Source: Rhizopus sp. PT2906 (lineage: Eukaryota; Mucoromycota; Mucoromycetes; Mucorales; Rhizopodaceae). From it: DNA of 64,000 bases. Each line of letters opens with the position of its first letter. Position 1 is the first letter of the stretch. Below the pieces are notes generated by a model, which had not been told where the DNA came from, ran no database searches, and saw only the letters and a list, made by a program, of their open reading frames with translations. The position numbers were made by a program, and so were the translations under genes. Shown here one piece after another: positions 53,017 to 62,765 of this stretch. Where the stretch lies: assembly GCA_025529335.1 (NCBI GenBank), contig JAMYHX010000244.1:1-64000 (forward strand). Reading direction: 5' to 3'.

Positions 53017-54096
53017 CTACTTTCTCTGACAACCAGTTCTTTGGACGATTTCCTTGGGACATGTGACTTCCTTGAAGCTGACTGATGGGTTATCGGCATT
53101 CTTGAACCAGCCAAATCTGAACTTACAACCAGCTTGAAGAGCAGCAGGAAGCTGAGAACATTGAGATACATCAGAGATACCACCGTATCTTTGACCCCAG
53201 CCATCGTTAGGAGCACCCCATTGAGAAGCACAGCCGTTGAAGATACCGACACCACCACCGGGTAATTGCAAGTCAAAGTGACCATCGGCACCACCAAGGT
53301 CACCACCAGTGTTGGTAACTTGGACAACCATCTTCTTGCCAGCAATAGAGGTAGAGGTGAAGGTGAGTTCGAAGCAAGAACAGCACCAACGAGATTCACC
53401 ACCACCATTGATAGCAGCAGCAGCGAAACCGTAAGCGAGATTGTCATTGACAGCCCAAGGTTGGTTGTTGTTACACATGTAGCCACTACCACCATTGCAA
53501 CCACTTTGAGTGTTGTCATCAACAATGGAGACACCATTCTTGGCACAGGTGTCAACAGGAGCAGTTACATCAGCCTTACCGGGCCAACTGCAGGAAGCTT
53601 TACAACAATCCCAGTAGCGAGTACTTCTACCATTACCAGAAGCACCACCAGAGACGGGAGAGTACCCACTGCCACTAGACTTTGAAGGAGTAGAAGGTTG
53701 GGGCTTGGAAGTGGTAGTGGTAGTGGTATGCTTGGGTTCTTCAGTAGTGGTAGTATGCTTAGGAGTATCAGTGGTAGTTGTGTGCTTAGGAGTATCAGTA
53801 GTAGTTGTATGTTTAGGAGTATCGGTAGTGGTTGTGTGCTTTGCAGTGTCGGTGGTAGTGGTGTGCTTTACAGTAGTAGCAGACTTGTAGTTGGATACGT
53901 ATTCATTAGGAACACATTGAGAGTACCATGGGTTATCAGGGAAGTCAACACAGGTAGATCCAGATTCACAACAGGTAGGACCCTTCCAGTTCTTACCACC
54001 GCATTGATAGTATTTCTTGCTACATTCAGCAGCAGCTAATTCCGTACCAAGAGCAAGGGCTAAAGCAACTGAGGAAGCAATAGTGATAAACTTCAT
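53017..54096 (-). CDS. Secreted GH45 endoglucanase with CBM1 (RCE type), copy 1
   Basis: Intronless, 359 residues. Signal peptide about 1-23. CBM1 cellulose-binding module about 24-63 (ECSKKYYQCGGKNWKGPTCC, six Cys). Linker about 70-145 with five near-identical KHTTTTDT(P/A) units, likely O-glycosylated. GH45 catalytic domain about 150-359: STRYWDCCKASCSWPGKADV (catalytic base Asp in YWD), GYMCNNNQPWAVNDNLAYGF, SRWCCSCFELTF, TNTGGDLGGADGHFDLQLPG (catalytic acid Asp in HFD), GIFNGCASQWGAPNDGWGQR. Hydrolyses beta-1,4 bonds in cellulose with inversion. It closely resembles Rhizopus RCE1. The catalytic region is apparently identical in DNA to copy 2. Confidence 0.97.
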   Translation of the reverse strand: MKFITIASSVALALALGTELAAAECSKKYYQCGGKNWKGPTCCESGSTCVDFPDNPWYSQCVPNEYVSNYKSATTVKHTTTTDTAKHTTTTDTPKHTTTTDTPKHTTTTDTPKHTTTTEEPKHTTTTTTSKPQPSTPSKSSGSGYSPVSGGASGNGRSTRYWDCCKASCSWPGKADVTAPVDTCAKNGVSIVDDNTQSGCNGGSGYMCNNNQPWAVNDNLAYGFAAAAINGGGESRWCCSCFELTFTSTSIAGKKMVVQVTNTGGDLGGADGHFDLQLPGGGVGIFNGCASQWGAPNDGWGQRYGGISDVSQCSQLPAALQAGCKFRFGWFKNADNPSVSFKEVTCPKEIVQRTGCQRK

Positions 54097-54150
54097 CTTA
54101 TTAAAGAATGTGAGGGATGATTGTGATTTTGCAACTTGGTTGGATTAACA

Positions 54151-54161
54151 GGGCTTATATA
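54151..54161 (-). promoter_or_regulatory. TATA box of GH45 copy 1
   Basis: Minus-strand TATATAAGCCC, about 60 bp before the ATG at 54096; copy 2 has a TATA-like site at the same distance. Confidence 0.6.
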
Positions 54162-56298
54162 TAATGTTTCAGATGTTCATAAATCTGTTTAATTGAATGA
54201 TATGTTTACCTTTCCTCGGATTAATCATGAATCAGCTCCCGTTCTTTTGGTGGTCCGACTATATTTTACTGCACGGTTTTTGATATCCAAATAAAGTAAA
54301 AATATCTGATAAAAAGTTGCACAGCGCCAAGAGAATGATTCTCTGGGATGAATATGTTAATGGTAGCAGATCAACTTGACCTAGTGTAACAACTGCTCAA
54401 GATGCTCGTCCTTGAAAATGGAATAGTTTCTATAGCAATTCTTTCATATAACGGCCGTTTAAAATATATAACAAAGAGATCCGAAACGTTCCCCTTTTTG
54501 CTAAAGGTAATCCTTTCTAAATTATTATATATACAAAACGTTTCTTTGCTGTTTAATTCTAGTAAATGTATTGGCAGACAGTGACATTTTGGCGCTATAC
54601 CAAAAAAGGATACGGAAAATTCTAAAGCGTACTGAACAAAATTCGCCGATGGATGGTGGCCTTGTACAATCCCACTTTCTGTACTCATTGTAATATTCAC
54701 AAATTAATTGAGTTATCACTATCACAATGCCACGTGACGAGAACATAATCATGAGTAAGAAGATCCCGTCTTCCATGGACAAAGAAAAATACACTACTTC
54801 ACAGTTGATGTGGAAATGCAAATGTATATATCCCATTTCTTCTCTAATGCATCAGCGCTGCATCAAACTCTGGGAAACAATTGGAAATTCGTTACTCTTA
54901 TAAATTTATAACCAAAGCGCCTAGGGGTAATTACAACGCACACATGCTTTTCCAGAGTTTGTAAATGTGTAACAGGCTACCATCGCAGCAATATTCTTTG
55001 TAACACTACAACTCTATCCATTTCTTCCATTAAGGTGGTGCATCAAGCCGGTAGTCACTGGGTACAATTCTATGTGAAAGGAGATAATAGTACCTAGGAT
55101 TGAATTGTGTTGTCTTTGAATAAAATAAGAGAAATTATACTTTACGCTGAGCAATTGCTTTGCATGTCTATTCATCGGTCTCAAGCACTGCTACCTTTTT
55201 TTTTTTTCCTCAATGACGCCTTCAATTGACGACACATTTGTCAAAGTATGATAACATATTGATGCCAAATATTCATACGCCATTGTACAATTCTGTACTC
55301 ACTGTATACATGTTTGCTTTTTTGCAAATTTGTTTAGATATCGTTACCTAGGGATATCATGCATGCTTTATATGCTTTCCATTCATTCAGCATGTATTTT
55401 AGATGAGCAAGAAGAATAAAAAAAAGTTTTACAAATCAACCATGCAGTCGATGTATGTCTGTAAGGATTTTCATTAATTGACGAGCACATCAAAGAAGAT
55501 TGAAGGTATCAATTATAGATCTGGAGTTTGAAATCATACTTTTTCATAAATACAAACGTAATGAAATAAACTCAAATGTCACTTGTGAATTACAAAATTA
55601 TTTTCGGATGGCTGCATATTAAAAGGACTCTAGTCTTGCTTCCAAATCTTATCGATCACAATCTATAATTATTTAGACTATACTTAAATAGTCAAATCTA
55701 TCTATATTCCAGATGAACAGTCTGAAGAGTATTTCATTTAAGCTTGTTTTCTTTATTTTTCCTATAGATTTAGACATAAAGAATGGCTCACAGATATACA
55801 AGCGTAAAGATGAGTATTTTTTTTCGAGGAATTATAAAGACTTTCTCCTTGTCTCTCCTCCTTGTCTGGCAAGAAGTGAGCACTACATCTCCGAAAAGAA
55901 AGTGATAATTATTCAAGATTTATTTGAAAACGTACACAATATATTTGAGAAAACATGTTGAAAAATCTTAAAAAATCAAGACTGTGACATAATACATTGT
56001 CTGACAAATAACTTTTAAATAATGAAGGTGCACAGAGTTTTACGGGCATAAACCAATATGGAAAAGCTAAATTCAAGCATTATACAAGGCTCAATTATGA
56101 CAATATAGAACATTATATCTATAGTTTATATGCAGTATTAAACTTAAAGAATACAAAATCTGTGGTCAAGAAAAAACAAAGAAATATCGAGACAAATGAT
56201 GAAGTCTCGAAGCAATCAAGTTTTAATAGACATTCTTTTTTTTGTCGTAGTATTAAATTCAAAAAAGTAAGTGCATAAAGTTGCAAACAATGCTCTCT
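54162..56298. other. Intergenic between the two GH45 genes
   Basis: About 2.1 kb of AT-rich sequence. ORFs at 54371-54836 (minus) and 55713-55961 (plus) overlap others and have no recognised motif. No third cellulase copy or transposase seen. Confidence 0.45.
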
Positions 56299-56419
56299 TT
56301 ACTTAAAGTCGAGTAAAAAAGTAGTGATGATGTCAAAAGCAAAAATGTTTATTTCGTTTATGGGAATAAATGAAAGTGTGTTTTCAAAGATATATAAAAA
56401 GAGGTATGAAGTTATGCAT

Positions 56420-57394
56420 CTACTTTCTCTGACAACCAGTTCTTTGGACGATTTCCTTGGGACATGTGACTTCCTTGAAGCTGACTGATGGGTTATCGGC
56501 ATTCTTGAACCAGCCAAATCTGAACTTACAACCAGCTTGAAGAGCAGCAGGAAGCTGAGAACATTGAGATACATCAGAGATACCACCGTATCTTTGACCC
56601 CAGCCATCGTTAGGAGCACCCCATTGAGAAGCACAGCCGTTGAAGATACCGACACCACCACCGGGTAATTGCAAGTCAAAGTGACCATCGGCACCACCAA
56701 GGTCACCACCAGTGTTGGTAACTTGGACAACCATCTTCTTGCCAGCAATAGAGGTAGAGGTGAAGGTGAGTTCGAAGCAAGAACAGCACCAACGAGATTC
56801 ACCACCACCATTGATAGCAGCAGCAGCGAAACCGTAAGCGAGATTGTCATTGACAGCCCAAGGTTGGTTGTTGTTACACATGTAGCCACTACCACCATTG
56901 CAACCACTTTGAGTGTTGTCATCAACAATGGAGACACCATTCTTGGCACAGGTGTCAACAGGAGCAGTTACATCAGCCTTACCGGGCCAACTGCAGGAAG
57001 CTTTACAACAATCCCAGTAGCGAGTACTTCTACCATTACCAGAAGCACCACCAGAGACGGGAGAGTATCCACTGCCAGAAGTAGAAGGAGTAGAAGGCTT
57101 GGAAGGCTTGGAAGGAGTATGTGTAGGAGGGCTACTAGTTTTGGTGTGCTTGGCAGTGGTGGTTGTCTTGTGGCCGTTGTTGTTGTTATTGTTGTTGTTG
57201 TTGTTGGAAGGAAGGCATTGAAGGTAGTATTCGTTTCCAAGGTCGGTACAGCGAGAACCAGATTCACAGCAAGTAGGGCCCTTCCATTCTTTACCACCAC
57301 ATTGACCGTAGAGCTTAGCACATTCGGCAGAAACCAATTCAGTACCGAGAGCAAGCGCCAAGACAGCAGAGGAAGCGATAGTGATAAACTTCAT
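56420..57394 (-). CDS. Secreted GH45 endoglucanase with CBM1 (RCE type), copy 2
   Basis: Intronless, 324 residues. Signal peptide about 1-23 (MKFITIASSAVLALALGTEL). CBM1 about 24-62 (ECAKLYGQCGGKEWKGPTCC, NEYYLQC) with the usual aromatic pair. The linker is different from copy 1: an Asn run of ten, then THTPSKPSKPSTPSTSGSG. From SPVSGGASGNGRSTRYWDCC to the C-terminal TGCQRK the protein is identical to copy 1, including both catalytic aspartates. Same strand as copy 1, 2.3 kb upstream in gene orientation: a tandem pair. Identity of the catalytic DNA with divergence of the 5' part argues for gene conversion rather than simple recent duplication. Confidence 0.97.
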   Translation of the reverse strand: MKFITIASSAVLALALGTELVSAECAKLYGQCGGKEWKGPTCCESGSRCTDLGNEYYLQCLPSNNNNNNNNNNGHKTTTTAKHTKTSSPPTHTPSKPSKPSTPSTSGSGYSPVSGGASGNGRSTRYWDCCKASCSWPGKADVTAPVDTCAKNGVSIVDDNTQSGCNGGSGYMCNNNQPWAVNDNLAYGFAAAAINGGGESRWCCSCFELTFTSTSIAGKKMVVQVTNTGGDLGGADGHFDLQLPGGGVGIFNGCASQWGAPNDGWGQRYGGISDVSQCSQLPAALQAGCKFRFGWFKNADNPSVSFKEVTCPKEIVQRTGCQRK

Positions 57395-57452
57395 TTAGAT
57401 TAAAGAATGTGAGGGGGATGACTTTTACTTAATTGAAAGAAAGATCTCTGGT

Positions 57453-57460
57453 CTTTTATA
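57453..57460 (-). promoter_or_regulatory. TATA box of GH45 copy 2
   Basis: Minus-strand TATAAAAG about 60 bp before the ATG at 57394, equivalent in position to that of copy 1. Confidence 0.65.
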
Positions 57461-57995
57461 TGGGCGAGAAATGGGCGATCGCGGGATTACTTTGAATTGT
57501 CTGTGCAACACGAATTACTTAAGTGGAAAGACGTGTGCGTGGTTTCAAATAGGCATATTAATGGTAATCAATATCTGTAATATTATGTGCAACCTCTACG
57601 GTTGAGAGAAAGGAGGATTTAAACAAGAGTTATCGACTCTATAAAAGTGGTTTTCTTTAACAATTGTAGTCATTAAGTAGCAGATGATTCAAGCCAAAGG
57701 ACCTTATGATAAGGATGAGCTTAAAATGACTGCACATTGAGGCTTGATAGAGTGCATCATAATTAACGTTTATATATCCTAGCTTCCATGGTACCTATTT
57801 GTGTACCCGTAGTTGAGACCAAAGACAGGATTCGGAACGTTATCCAATATTTTTGTTTGAGATTAAAATGAATTTACTGGAGACAAAGTGACCTTACAAA
57901 TTTAGGCGAATACTACATTTATTCTTTAGACGAACTCGGTTTTTCTAGACTTTTGAGCTGTTTAAGACATTTTTCGCCTAAACTCAAAAAATAGA
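57461..57995. other. 5' flank of GH45 copy 2
   Basis: Cellulase promoter region, then repeat-like sequence with TTTAGGCGAA and its complement TTCGCCTAAA at about 57901 and 57972, a possible terminal inverted repeat of the element that follows. No gene seen. Confidence 0.4.
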
Positions 57996-58289
57996 ATGGA
58001 CTTTGTTCCCTGTAACTCTACTGAGGAGCCTCTTTCAATAAGCAGTATCAATAACAAAAGCGCAGTAGAAGTTAACACTTTATTAACAAAAATAAATGTA
58101 CATGCTACGACGCTTTACTCCCTTCAAAGCTCCAATTTGACCCTGAATGGCATGATAGGTCACTTGAAGGGAAGAGAACAAGTCTTCAAGGAAAGAGAAG
58201 ACGACAGTACCAGGTGTAAAAGCTTGTTGAACGATCGAAGCGGCCTTGCGAACCACGGATTGTGTGGCGAGATCTGGATCTTCATGTAA
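57996..58289 (+). pseudogene. Transposon-derived fragment
   Basis: 97 residues: NKSAVEVNTLLTKINVHATT, LYSLQSSNLTLNGMIGHLKG, REQVFKEREDDSTRCKSLLN. It looks like the N-terminal part of an element protein with the rest missing. It faces the Tnp2-like fragment on the other strand, with 4 bp between their ends, so two pieces were fused by rearrangement. Family uncertain. Confidence 0.4.
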
Positions 58290-58293
58290 GATC

Positions 58294-59196
58294 TCAGGAA
58301 CCTGCTTGATTTGGTCTGATCGAGAGCGGAATGAACGATGAGGCGTAGCCGCCTTCTTTTTTAAGCCTTTGGCAACGACGGTTGCCCAAGCTAGCTCCAG
58401 TGGAGGTGAAAATCACGAGAAATCTTTGATTGTCTGGTCTTTGTGTAAAATTAGAATGTGTGCTGGCCATTTTTGAAGACTTGGAAGCCATCAACGAATA
58501 GACTAAGGTAGATGACCAATCTGTCCTTTTTTTGCTGTAAACTTTCGGCAATTTTTCGCTAAGTGCTCCATCAAAAACACCATACAGCACGTTGGGCCTT
58601 TTCTCGTTCTTCCTAGGCGACTTCAATAGCTTAAAGATTTCCTTATCACTAACAAGCGGTGCAAGTTGGCCTATAAGTGGGAGGTACATCATCTTCTTAG
58701 CACAGACCTTGTTTCCTTTACACTTGGAGTTGCAGCACTTTTCATCAATTTGTGCATTTTCATCGTACAGCATACATCCGTTCTTACAGACATCAAGCGC
58801 TTTTGCCTTAACGGGAAATCTCTTGGTGAGTCTTTCTTTCGATTTGTAATGAGAGTATAACAGAGGTGCTTCAGAACAGTATGCCTTCATATGGTTATTG
58901 ACCATGCCAATTATACCGTCCAGAGCCTCTCTTGAAACACCTTTCTTTTTAGCGTACTGGAAGACTTTAAGACTAGTTTGAAGAACAAGATCATCAACTG
59001 TAGTATAATCGATTTTGACTTCTTTCGGCTCAACAATCTGCTCGTTCTTCACAACAGACTCCTCGTAAGTGGGCTCATTATCTGATTCATATTGATACCA
59101 ATCTGTCTTAAAGCTCATCTCCTTGTCTATATCGTCAGTGTCAACCATGTCATTAACATCTTTGCTGTCTGTTTCGAATACATTATCCGGGAACAT
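58294..59196 (-). pseudogene. Tnp2/CACTA-like transposase fragment
   Basis: The first two thirds are coherent: acidic N-terminus, then FPVKAKALDVCKNGCMLYDE, CCNSKCKGNKVCAKKMMYLP, LIGQLAPLVSDKEIFKLL. The CxNGCxLY...C..C...(K)xxYLPL pattern matches the zinc-ribbon-like region before the Tnp2 catalytic domain. After KVYSKKR the frame shifts (LSLFVDGFQVFKNGQHTF is found in another frame), and the D-containing strand LFVDG is therefore out of frame. Truncated and inactive. Confidence 0.6.
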
Positions 59197-60718
59197 GACA
59201 TCTTCATTATATTAACGCTTTGAGCTTTGTGACCTTGGTTGTTGATCCAGAGTAGCATCGTGGGATGATTGTAGCACTGGTCAAAGAAAGCGGACGACGA
59301 CAAAGAAGAGTGTTTCAGACGCTTCGGGAGATGTTCCACATTAGCATATTCCAACGGGAGTTCTTCCTGAGAAGGTATTGATCTTCTTCTTGTACCAGAT
59401 CCTTCAGAAGGAGGAGAAGAGGGGGCCGTTGGGCTAGTTGGAGAGTCAGTGGAAACCAAGGAGCGGTCAGCCAGTTGGGCGTGATCAGTATTGCAAGCTG
59501 AGGGCACTGAGTTAAACTCTGTAATGTGGATAGGACTAGATTCCATGGGGGAGGCTACATATAGTCGACCGAATAAAGTGATCCAATTCCGAGAAAAGGC
59601 ACTGATCCACAACGCTTGAGGGAGGTAATTCCATGACACAAAAGCTGTAGGAATTTTGGCATTCTCTGGCGTTGTAAATAAGTCTAGGTGGTGAGGACCC
59701 TACAGGCGGTCCAGCCGGAGAAACGTCTTCTATGGCAAGCTCCGTTCGTTCTGGAACGTAAGCCGACGATACGGAGCGTCGGCGGGTTGCAACGGAATAA
59801 AACATATAGCATCGACAGCTGTATGGAGTTCCGAAAGCAGAAGCGCCATATGTCCATTGCCAAGGTGTTCAGGCTGGAGTGGAGGAGCGGTTACCGCCGA
59901 ATTTATTGATATATGCCATGGTAGACGTGTTGTCCATACATAACTGGATGTGACTCGAGTGCGGTAGTGGCACTTGTCGTAGGCCATTGTCCACAACTAG
60001 GAGTTCCTTGTAATTTATATGGAAATGGCGTTCTTGAGAGAACCAGAGATCAAAGAAGCGACGATTGCCACAAACTATGCCCCAGTCCGTGTCTGACGCG
60101 TCCATGAGCACCTGAGTGGCGGGTGTGTGCTGAAGGATATATCGACCATTCCATTGCTGTAGTTGCGAAATCCACCAAGTGAGTTCCTGTTTCATTGTTG
60201 GAGTGATCGGACAAAGGTGATTCTGTGTAGTTGAAGGTGGTGTCGCGTATCGTCGGTATCTGTTGAGCTGCTGTAGTAAGTGTCGGGCGCGAAAACGTGC
60301 TTGAATGTTGCTCAGTTGAGCGCCATCGTTGTTCCAATGAATGCTGCGAGTTGTGTTCATGTCATTGATTGCTGATAGAAAAGCTTGTAAGCCATGCACC
60401 GAATCGATCGAATATTCTTGCCCAGTATGGAGATGATCATCGATATCGTATCGATCATCATACCCAAGTGAGTAATCTGTTGAGAGGGAGCTAGAATGGA
60501 GTTTTTGTCGTTGACCAACCATCTCAACTGGTCCATCTTCGCATATACCTGTGTTGTCTGAGCCAGTCCTTGTTCCTTGGAGGAAGCCATTATCAGGAAA
60601 TCGTCGAGATAAGCTATTAAGCGTCTCGCTCATTGTAGCAAAGGTTTGATGGCCTTGGTGAAGACCCAAGGGGACAGGCTGAGGCCGAACGGGAGGACGC
60701 GATACTGGAACAGTGGTC
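59197..60718 (-). pseudogene. DIRS-like retrotransposon remnant (RT and RNase H)
   Basis: Minus-strand order: FQYRVLPFGLSLSPWVFTKA (RT block), stop/frameshift, IAYLDDFLIMASSKEQGLAQ with the YLDD catalytic box, HLGMMIDTISM, then an open 266-residue stretch (60669-59869) with LMDASDTDWGIVCGNRRFFD and HFHINYKELLVVDNGLRQVP (RNase H type typical of DIRS/Ngaro elements), TMAYINKFGG. Further blocks in other frames: GPHHLDLFTTPENAKIP and SWNYLPQALWISAFSRNW. The N-terminal RT part ends abruptly at about 60718. No tyrosine recombinase seen. Base composition is less AT-rich than the surroundings, suggesting a younger insertion. Confidence 0.8.
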
Positions 60719-62063
60719 CATGACTAGTTCGAAAGCATTACTTCGTCCGCCCGCTCTTGTCAATGTAACATCCCATTACCATAGCAATATAAAATAAATA
60801 AAAAATAGTGAAGAAAAAGAAAAGGAAGCTGTGTAAAGTTTAAAAAAATGAACCAATCATACCCCACAGTGAATTAGAGCTGGCCAGACATACTATCCCA
60901 CTGTAACGATCAACAAAACGCCTGAAGACTTTCTAGAAGAACAGGTGATCCCTGCTAATGAAAACAAAACATCAAGCCAGAGTGCGTAGGTTTTCTGGCA
61001 GTACTGGGTTGGTATATGTACCAGGAGTTGACATAAGCGACACCCAGGTGGAGCAGACAACCCTCTCCCTAATATTAACCTACTGAGAACCCATAAAGCA
61101 CTCATTCCAGACATGTTCAGACTCTCTAAAGATCAGAGCTACTTTGTGCTAATAAAGATGGGAAACAAAGATCAGGTCAAAGTGTATAAAAGAATTCAGA
61201 AAGTAATGAATAGCGAAAAGAGAAAAAAAAAAAAAAAGAGAGAAAAAAGGTGAAATTGACTATACTTAATCAAAAATTTGACTCTGGGCATTCCATGCAT
61301 CATGGTTTATATCATGTGGTTTATTTTAGAACTTGTATACATAAGCTTAAACAGAACTGTTCACTTTATGTCAAAGTTCTTAATAAGATTGCTTCTTTAC
61401 TTAGATATGCTTGATTCTAATATGAAAGGTAAATTAGGTATAATAGATTGAAGAAAGATAAGCGTCAACGAGATGTATTCTGTGTTGTTTACATTTTTTT
61501 TCTATGTTTGTAACCTTTCGCATATGAAAAAAAATAATCTCATTACCTTTACCTCCAATGATTTTCCTGTTGAACCCATTCGATGTGCTTATAATCGTAA
61601 CTTATTATGCCTAATCGACCAACTACAGCACGACATACACTAGCTATTATAATTCATAGAAATTTTCGTGCTATCACTCTACCCTAAGTTCAAAGGGGCT
61701 TTATCCCTGTACATCACAGCTATTGATTATCTGTAACGCAAACAGAAAAAATCTCCTTCCTTTGTTAGCATATAAATTAATTACTGTTTATCTATAGGTG
61801 ATCTAGTTCTGTTACAATAAACATTCATTTAAAAATTTCTTAGGCAGCTTTTTTGAATAGGGCATGCTCCCTCTTCAAAATTTTTTCCTTTGGTTAGTAG
61901 ACGTATGAAGACCGATGTTCGCATAATAAGAAGATCATGTGTAAAAGAAGGGAATGATAAATATTATTTATTAAGAACAACGCTAATGTAAGCCTTACAA
62001 TTAGAATAGAGCTCCAGGCTATTAAATATGTGTAACTGATAAAGATAGATGGGTATGTACAGC
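60719..62063. other. Intergenic, no supported gene
   Basis: A minus ORF at 60893-61114 is Cys/Leu-rich and unrecognised, possibly more retroelement debris. The rest, down to the transporter stop codon, is AT-rich with A-runs (about 61222-61235). No RNA gene seen. Confidence 0.4.
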
Positions 62064-62765
62064 TTAAATGAGTGGAATCTTGATCATGGTAGTATCTGGT
62101 GTGTATAAGAGACCACACATGACGTACCAAGCCGTCAAGGCAAGAGTAAATGACACCCATCCACTTGCTACGGTTAACTTTGGTACTTGTGCCAATCCTC
62201 CCACGCCACCAAAAAAGAAGGCCAAGAAAACTTGTAAGAGAACAAGACGCACGACAATGGGCTGTCGGAGACCACCAAGTAAAAATAACAAGGCAGCAAT
62301 GGCGTAACCAAGTTGAACCAGGCCCATACATTTTTCAACAGCAGCTAAACCACCACTTTCCATAGCAGCGGATAGAAATCCAGAACCTGGAACCATCATT
62401 ACGCCAAAAGTAATAAAGAATCCAGAATAGGTGAGCATGGTAGTAGCGGCAAACATATTGCCAATGATGAGTTCACAGATACCACAAATGAATTGACCCA
62501 TCGCACCATAGCCAAACGCGACACCAACCGCGACTTGTGGTAAGCTAGTGATAAGACCTGTGTTATAGAGGCCAAGGACAAAGGAACAAAGGGCAAAAGC
62601 ACCAAAACCAATAGGTGCTGGATTGAGTTTCCTCAAGGCTTCACCACCAGTATGAGGATGAGGCATAGGATGCTGAGACAGATGATGTTCTTCAGCATAA
62701 CTGCTTTCAACAGGCATTGCAACAGTTTCGTGATGCTTAACTTCAGCTTTTTCAATAGATGACAT
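62064..62765 (-). CDS. Acetate permease family transporter (GPR1/FUN34/YaaH, Ato type)
   Basis: Intronless, 233 residues from ATG 62765 (MSSIEKAEVKHHETVAM); the longer frame to 62843 adds an untypical leader. Cytosolic N-terminus rich in His, then the family signature NPAPIGFGAFALCSFVLGLY at the start of helix 1. Six hydrophobic helices: the above, VGVAFGYGAMGQFICGICEL, TTMLTYSGFFITFGVMMV, LVQLGYAIAALLFLLGGL, LVLLQVFLAFFFGGVGGL and GWVSFTLALTAWYVMCGLLY. Members carry acetate or ammonium/succinate-type substrates across the plasma membrane; substrate here unknown. Length fits the family. Confidence 0.93.
   Translation of the reverse strand: MSSIEKAEVKHHETVAMPVESSYAEEHHLSQHPMPHPHTGGEALRKLNPAPIGFGAFALCSFVLGLYNTGLITSLPQVAVGVAFGYGAMGQFICGICELIIGNMFAATTMLTYSGFFITFGVMMVPGSGFLSAAMESGGLAAVEKCMGLVQLGYAIAALLFLLGGLRQPIVVRLVLLQVFLAFFFGGVGGLAQVPKLTVASGWVSFTLALTAWYVMCGLLYTPDTTMIKIPLI

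Noticed and set aside
53266..53890. Long antisense ORFs across the GH45 genes (also 56669-57403 and 52836-53555)
   Set aside because: They are shadows of Thr/Gly-rich coding sequence; the sense frame has full CBM1-GH45 motifs, and the antisense ones have none.
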